A stretch of DNA of 8,854 nt from Chloroflexales bacterium. GTDB lineage: Bacteria; Chloroflexota; Chloroflexia; Chloroflexales; Chloroflexaceae. Shown in pieces: positions 4,764 through 8,854 of this stretch (its first letter is position 1; each line of letters begins with the position of its first letter). Position numbers and translations under genes: made by a program. The notes beneath the pieces are model-generated. The model ran no database searches, was not told the DNA's origin, and was given only the letters and a program-made list of their open reading frames with translations. The stretch is from assembly GCA_013336035.1 (NCBI GenBank), contig JAAXUL010000277.1, positions 1 to 8,854 on the forward strand, given 5' to 3'.

Positions 4764-6852
4764 TATAGGAGACACACACGGGTTCGCGGTGGTGATCGCG
4801 GCCTCCGAGGAGGCCCTGCGGGCGATCGTGCGCGGCGCCTGGGCCGCTGACGGGTCGCCCGGCGACCCCGGCGACCCGGGACGCATCCCCGCGCGCATGG
4901 AGCTGCCGCCCGGGATCGTCTGTGCGGGCTATGCCATCGCGGGCGGCCAGGTCCAGATCCCGCGGGAGGAGCTCGACGTGGGCCTGTGGCCGGAGGGCAA
5001 CGGGATCGAGCTCCAGCTCGGCCTCCGCGTGCGGCTCACGATCGGCTGCCCGCCGGTCCCCTCGGCCGAGCGGTTTGATCTGCGGGCCGATGTCCGCGCT
5101 CGGGTCCGGGTGGAGACGGGTGGCGTGGAGCGCCGGCAGGTGATGCTCTGTCTGGAAGATGTGGCACGCTCAGACGTGCGCGTCACGCTCACGAGCGGCG
5201 ACCCGCTGGAGGCCCGACTCAATGCGCTGCTAACCGAATTCGTCGCCCAGACCCTCGCCGCCTCGAATCAGTCGCGGCCGGGCCACACATCACCCGGCGT
5301 CCCACACATTGACCACGCCTTCGAGCCCACAGAGCTCAGCTGGTCTCTGGGGCCGACGACGATCACCGTCACCGCCGAGGGAGCGATAGCGCTTCGCGCC
5401 GGCGCAGACGCCAGCAGCGACGACTACGACAGCCCACGACACCGCATTACCGCCAGGCGCATCGGCGACCACGTCGCGATTAGCATTCCGATCACCCTAC
5501 GCATCTCCAGGCTCCGACCGGGCCTGGTGGCGCAGGCACTCGACCTGCGCGACCCCATGGCCGTCGTGACGCAGATCGTGATCGCCGCGCCGCTGGAGGC
5601 ATCCCCCGGGCGCTACACGGCCCGGCTCAGCGCGGCGACGGTCAGCGTGGGGGCGCTGCGCCCGGCACTAGGCCGCGAGGGTGCCACCTATGCGCGCAAC
5701 CGTTTGCGGCTGCCGTTACTGGGCGATCTGATTCAGGCGCAGGTCCGGGAGTACAGTGAGCGGGTGGCGCAGGGCCTGGGCGATATTAGCATCCCGACCC
5801 CAACGGTTGCCGAGATCGAGGCGCTCATCGGCGACCACGTCCACCAGGAGCTGGTGGCGCGGCGGCAGATCGCGGTCTGGACGGCCGACGCCAACGTGGC
5901 CGGCCTCTCCGTCACCACCATAGCCGTGCGGGCGCTGCCCAACGTGCTGGCGATCGGGCTGAACGCCGGGGAAGGGGCCGACCTCGGTGCGGTGGCGAAC
6001 GTCATCCCCACGGGGCGCCAGTTTGGGGTGGCGATCAGCAGCGGGTGCGTCCAGCAGATCATCGCCGAGACGCGCGCCGCGCACGGGTTCGCCGACACGG
6101 ATCTGCCACGACGCCTGACCCTTGGCGGGCGGGAGGTGCAGCTCACGGCGCTGGACGTGGCCGTGATGGCCCCGGCGATCCGGATGCGGGGCAGCGGCAC
6201 CGTGCATGACCCCTTCCTCGGCACCTTCATCGTGGGCGCGCAGGTCAGGGCCGACATAGGGCTGCACTGGGAGCAACAGCGCACCGGCAACGCGCAGGCC
6301 AGCCAGACCATCGGCCTGCGCATCCGCGGCGCGCCGGCCGTTGCCCTGGAGGTGTCGCTGGCGTACTGGGTGATCGCCGCCGCCCTGGCCCTGATCGCGT
6401 TCGGCGCCCTGCAGCTGCTCGGCAGCCTGATCGTCGTGAGCGGGGTGCTCATCCTCCGGGTGATCAGTTGGCGCCTCGGCCAGGGGCTGGTGGCTCGAAC
6501 CATCACAGAGGTGCTCCGCGACATGGTGGTCTGGCCATCCAATCTGACGCGCATTGGGCGGGCACGCGCGGTGTTTGTCGACCCGGTCGTGGTCGAGCCA
6601 TGGGGGATGATCCTCGCCGGCGACGTCGTGCCTGGCGCACATGATTCGCCGGATGCATTCGGTCGGCGCGACCCTGAAATGACACACGCCGGGATACGTC
6701 CTCTCGGTGCTCAAGCGCTGGAAGCGCGCCACGAAACGGTAGCTATTGATGAGCAACATGGCCTGCTTGTGGTCGCTGGATATGGCGTTGACGCCATGGC
6801 CCGCGCGGTCGGCACGGCGGCGACAGACTCTAGCGCGCCGCCGTACCAGTAA
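4753..6852 (+). CDS. Large beta-rich protein with C-terminal membrane hairpin, function unknown (TULIP-like modules suspected)
   Basis: A 699-residue protein I do not recognise. There is no signal peptide. Residues 1-170 and about 423-515 look like related modules. Each opens with a hydrophobic strand and helix (FAVVIAASEEALRAIV; FGVAISSGCVQQIIAETRAA), then a GG-containing strand pair (AIAGGQVQIPREELDVGL; LTLGGREVQLTALDVAVM). This layout recalls tubular lipid-binding (TULIP/P47-like) domains, which carry hydrophobic ligands, but that is a visual impression only. Between them lies more alternating beta-type sequence; a short Gly-Asp-Pro repeat (SPGDPGDPGR) sits near residue 37. Residues about 535-580 form two closely spaced membrane helices (YWVIAAALALIAFGALQLLG, then SLIVVSGVLILRVIS), followed by a 120-residue tail. 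The start is uncertain: ATG 4753 has only AAGG about 15 bases upstream; GTG 4789 is an alternative. It lies 145 bases after bchG in the same direction and could be co-transcribed. Confidence 0.85.
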   Translation: MTTAIGDTHGFAVVIAASEEALRAIVRGAWAADGSPGDPGDPGRIPARMELPPGIVCAGYAIAGGQVQIPREELDVGLWPEGNGIELQLGLRVRLTIGCPPVPSAERFDLRADVRARVRVETGGVERRQVMLCLEDVARSDVRVTLTSGDPLEARLNALLTEFVAQTLAASNQSRPGHTSPGVPHIDHAFEPTELSWSLGPTTITVTAEGAIALRAGADASSDDYDSPRHRITARRIGDHVAISIPITLRISRLRPGLVAQALDLRDPMAVVTQIVIAAPLEASPGRYTARLSAATVSVGALRPALGREGATYARNRLRLPLLGDLIQAQVREYSERVAQGLGDISIPTPTVAEIEALIGDHVHQELVARRQIAVWTADANVAGLSVTTIAVRALPNVLAIGLNAGEGADLGAVANVIPTGRQFGVAISSGCVQQIIAETRAAHGFADTDLPRRLTLGGREVQLTALDVAVMAPAIRMRGSGTVHDPFLGTFIVGAQVRADIGLHWEQQRTGNAQASQTIGLRIRGAPAVALEVSLAYWVIAAALALIAFGALQLLGSLIVVSGVLILRVISWRLGQGLVARTITEVLRDMVVWPSNLTRIGRARAVFVDPVVVEPWGMILAGDVVPGAHDSPDAFGRRDPEMTHAGIRPLGAQALEARHETVAIDEQHGLLVVAGYGVDAMARAVGTAATDSSAPPYQ

Positions 6853-6999
6853 AGGGTTGAGGGCCGGCTCTTAACGAACTCCAAATGGGTTCGCCCGCAA
6901 CGCAGCATCTTCCCCAAATGTCTCTGGTGCTACAGTTATCTTGCACCGAGGGTGTGCACGGATCTGGGGGTTGTGTGTCGATGCGTTAAGGAGTGGGCC

Positions 7000-7515
7000 G
7001 TGACGACCCAGACAGACTACACGGCAGATGAATGGGACCTGATCGTGCAGGCGCCCACCCTCGCCAGTCTCTTTGTCATCCTGGCTCAGCAGTATCGGCC
7101 GACCGCTGTTGCTCGGAAGATGTTCGCCGCCCTGGCGGCCATCATCGAAACCGCGCAGAACGGGTCGAGCACGGAGCTGATACAGGCGGTGGCTGTGGCC
7201 ATACGGGCGGGCCAGGCACCCTGGTGGCCTACGGCCTCGCCCAGTGACCTGGTCGCGGTCCACGCTTGGGCGCTGGAGCGCTGCCACCAGGTTGCGTTAC
7301 TGCTCGCCCAGACAACGCCGGAGACCGAGACCGCGGCCTTCACCCGCTGGCTGATTGCCATCGGCGAGCGTGCGGCGCTCGTCCCCGACCTGCCCGGGCT
7401 GCCAGATCAGGTCCCTGCTGCAGAAGCTTTGCCACCGGTTCGCCGCGCGCTGGACACACTGGCTGCCGTGCTTACGCTGCCGGACAGCGTTGGCGCCGAC
7501 CCGCCCGACGCCTGA
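7000..7515 (+). CDS. Small conserved hypothetical protein, first of a tandem pair
   Basis: A 171-residue, probably cytosolic, helical protein with no membrane segment. It begins VTTQTDYTADEWDLIVQAP and contains RAGQAPWWP, WALERCHQVALLLAQTTPE and TRWLIAIGERAAL. This pattern (YT.EEW..L..AP at the front, an LE.C..VA.LL..K.PE.E...F..WL...G..VA core) matches an uncharacterised family I associate with Chloroflexi and cyanobacteria. Those proteins usually end in a Gly-rich motif such as GGFLG, which is missing here. GTG 7000 is preferred over ATG 6952 because AAGGAG (6988-6993) lies 6 bases upstream and because the paralogue downstream starts with the same seven residues. Function unknown; the neighbouring paralogue suggests the two act together or replace each other. 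Confidence 0.82.
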   Translation: MTTQTDYTADEWDLIVQAPTLASLFVILAQQYRPTAVARKMFAALAAIIETAQNGSSTELIQAVAVAIRAGQAPWWPTASPSDLVAVHAWALERCHQVALLLAQTTPETETAAFTRWLIAIGERAALVPDLPGLPDQVPAAEALPPVRRALDTLAAVLTLPDSVGADPPDA

Positions 7516-7589
7516 GCTGGCCACAGACCAGGGCGGGCTCGCCGCCATACGGCAGACCATACCCCTCCATGCCTTATAAGGAGTATCCT

Positions 7590-8126
7590 GTGACCACCCA
7601 GACTGACTACACACCCGCCGAATGGGACCTCCTCGTAGGGGCGCCCGCCCTGACCGCGCTCATCGTCATCCAGGCCCATCCGTGCGGCCCGGGCGTGGCC
7701 GACAAGATAGTGCGTGCCGCCCTCGCCGCTATGGCTGAGCAAGCCCCACCGGCGCCAGGGAGTGCGTTGATTGCAGCCGTGATCGGCGCCGCGCGCGCCG
7801 GGCAATCACCCCGTTGGCCCGCCGAGTATCCCCGCGAGCTACCTGATGTGGGTCATTGGGCACTGGAGCGCTGCCGCCAGGTCGCGGCGCTGCTCGCGCA
7901 GAAGGCGCCGGAGGCTGAGGCTGAGGCCTACCGCCACTGGCTGAGCACCATTGGCCAACGGGTGGCGCTGGCTGCGGATGACCATTCACTCCCAAATCAC
8001 GTCAGTGCGGCGCGTATCCGCCAGCGGCGCGCCGCGTTGGATCAGCTTGCCATCGCCTTTGACTTCCCGTTCGCCACGGATGGGATGTGCGCCCTCACGC
8101 CCTGCTGGCGGGCGCCCATGCCCTGA
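7590..8126 (+). CDS. Small conserved hypothetical protein, second of a tandem pair
   Basis: A 178-residue paralogue of the preceding gene, 74 bases after its stop. It starts VTTQTDYTPAEWDLLVGAP and shares RAGQSPRWP, WALERCRQVAALLAQKAPE and YRHWLSTIGQRVALA with it. It is closer to the family pattern than its partner (QKAPEAEAEAYRHWL). The Gly-rich end typical of the family is again absent, and the last 20 or so residues (from about FDFPFATDGM) do not match the partner. GTG 7590 is chosen for AAGGAG at 7578-7583, 6 bases upstream, the same arrangement as the first gene. The open frame extends upstream into the first gene, but that part is a shadow. It meets the kinase gene tail to tail with 32 bases between. 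Function unknown. Confidence 0.82.
   Translation: MTTQTDYTPAEWDLLVGAPALTALIVIQAHPCGPGVADKIVRAALAAMAEQAPPAPGSALIAAVIGAARAGQSPRWPAEYPRELPDVGHWALERCRQVAALLAQKAPEAEAEAYRHWLSTIGQRVALAADDHSLPNHVSAARIRQRRAALDQLAIAFDFPFATDGMCALTPCWRAPMP
8085..8119 (+). other. Long inverted repeat at the end of the second paralogue
   Basis: Arms ATGTGCGCCC (8085-8094) and GGGCGCCCAT (8110-8119) pair over 10 bases with one mismatch, with a 15-base loop. The hairpin lies inside the coding end, seven bases before the stop. No U-run follows, so a classical intrinsic terminator is not shown. It could slow polymerase or protect the 3' end between the two convergent genes, or be chance in GC-rich DNA. Confidence 0.25.
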
Positions 8127-8158
8127 AGGAGATGGGGCTCTTGTACTACGCCGGTAAC

Positions 8159-8854
8159 TCACTGCGACCTGGGGGCAACCTTCGGCCGCTGGCGGTGGGC
8201 CTCAATCGTGGCAATCAGCGTGCGCAGGTTGACGGGCTTGGGAAGGTAGTCGCTCGCCCCTGCTGCCAGGCAGCGCTCACGGTCGCCCGGCATCGCCAGG
8301 GCCGTCACCGCAATGATCGGGACGGCGCCCATCCCGGCCTCCCCCCGGAGCAACCGGATGGTCTCCAGGCCGTCGATCTCCGGCATATGCATATCCATCA
8401 GGATCACATCTGGCTGCTCCTCCTGGGCCCGCGCGAGGGCCTCGCGGCCGGTGCGCGCTACGAACAGGTCATAGCCCTTTGCGCGCAGGTAGTCTCCGAG
8501 CGTGTCGATCGTCGCCTCGTTGTCTTCGGCGAGCAAAATCCGCGCGCGTCTAGGTTTCGGCGCAAGCGGGTCGCTACCTGGGCGCGCGGTGTCGCTAGCT
8601 GCGGTCGTTTGGGTAGGCGTCGCTGGTGGATCGGTCGGGCTCCAGGGCAGGGTCACGCTGAAGCGGCTGCCCTGGCCCGGCGTGCTCTCCACGGCGACAC
8701 TGCCGCCGTGGGCCTCGGCGAGCCGCAAGACCAGGGCGAGGCCCAGGCCGGTGCCGGGGTCCTGGCGGCTCAGCCGGCTGTCGAGCTGCACGAAGGGCTG
8801 GAACAGCTTGGGCAGGTCCTCCGCCGCAATCCCGATCCCGCTATCCCAGACGGT
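8159..8854 (-). CDS. Hybrid sensor histidine kinase, C-terminal part (ATPase end plus receiver domain; cut by window edge)
   Basis: The visible 231 residues are the end of a hybrid kinase continuing past base 8854. The ATPase domain shows the G1 box (DSGIGI), F box (LFQPF) and G2 box (GTGLGLAL), then HGGSVAVESTPGQGSRFSVT. A Pro/Thr/Ala-rich linker leads to a complete receiver domain at about visible residues 103-221. It has acidic pair ED (in LLAEDNE), phospho-acceptor Asp in VILMDMHMPEIDG (visible residue 154), switch Thr in AVTALA and Lys in DYLPKPV. All catalytic residues in view are present, so it should autophosphorylate and pass phosphate to its own receiver. The sensor part is outside the window, so the signal is unknown. 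Its receiver end (DYLPKPVNLRTLIATIEAH) closely resembles that of the decayed kinase at 380-457, so the two were likely the same type. Confidence 0.93.
   Translation of the reverse strand, partial: TVWDSGIGIAAEDLPKLFQPFVQLDSRLSRQDPGTGLGLALVLRLAEAHGGSVAVESTPGQGSRFSVTLPWSPTDPPATPTQTTAASDTARPGSDPLAPKPRRARILLAEDNEATIDTLGDYLRAKGYDLFVARTGREALARAQEEQPDVILMDMHMPEIDGLETIRLLRGEAGMGAVPIIAVTALAMPGDRERCLAAGASDYLPKPVNLRTLIATIEAHRQRPKVAPRSQ

Noticed and set aside
5716..6759. Minus-strand open frame (347 codons) opposite the 699-residue gene, with a second one at 5733-6554
   Set aside because: Both are His/Arg/Pro-rich antisense shadows of a gene with consistent codon bias on the plus strand.
6853..6999. Promoter for the tandem paralogue genes
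   Set aside because: I looked for paired -35/-10 hexamers and saw only poor matches; a short CACC/GGTG repeat is too weak to call.

Overview
The window looks like chromosomal DNA of a high-GC phototroph of the Chloroflexota, probably Chloroflexales. The main reason is a clear (bacterio)chlorophyll synthase gene. Supporting reasons are the Chloroflexi-flavoured PAS/histidine-kinase/receiver sequences and a pair of small hypothetical proteins of a type I associate with Chloroflexi and cyanobacteria. No phage, transposase, CRISPR, tRNA or rRNA signal is visible. The taxonomic call is inference, not a search result.

Left part, minus strand (1-3020). A ThrE-like threonine/serine exporter gene is cut by the left edge (187 to 1). 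Upstream of it lies the wreck of a hybrid sensor kinase (380-993). It keeps the front of one PAS domain, its back in another frame, half of a second PAS, the second helix of the HisKA domain and the last 25 residues of a receiver domain, joined at three mid-domain junctions. Next comes an intact FadD-type long-chain acyl-CoA ligase (1035-2777). Upstream of the ligase is a 30-codon scrap of another receiver domain (2926-3015).

Middle (3016-3662). An AT-rich island carries a perfect 7+6+7 dyad and a consensus TATAAT facing right. It is followed by about 400 bases with patchy coding signal and no convincing intact gene. This is the leader or promoter region of the chlorophyll synthase.

Right part, plus strand (3663-8126). 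The bacteriochlorophyll synthase gene (bchG or bchK) is followed by a 699-residue, beta-rich protein of unknown function with a C-terminal membrane hairpin. Its repeated modules remind me of tubular lipid-binding (TULIP) proteins. Then come two tandem paralogous small genes (7000-7515, 7590-8126) with the same ribosome-binding context and the same first seven residues. Facing them, the C-terminal half of an apparently intact hybrid histidine kinase (8159-8854, minus) runs off the right edge. It belongs to the same general type as the left-hand wreck.

How the parts fit together: pigment esterification (BchG) and fatty-acid activation (FadD) are ordinary metabolism. The less ordinary material is the domain-shredded kinase relics lying in the same orientation on both sides of the ligase/bchG block, the unknown membrane-anchored protein directly after bchG, and the tandem paralogue pair. 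No complete undescribed system can be shown from sequence alone. The 699-residue protein beside bchG is the best candidate for new biology.
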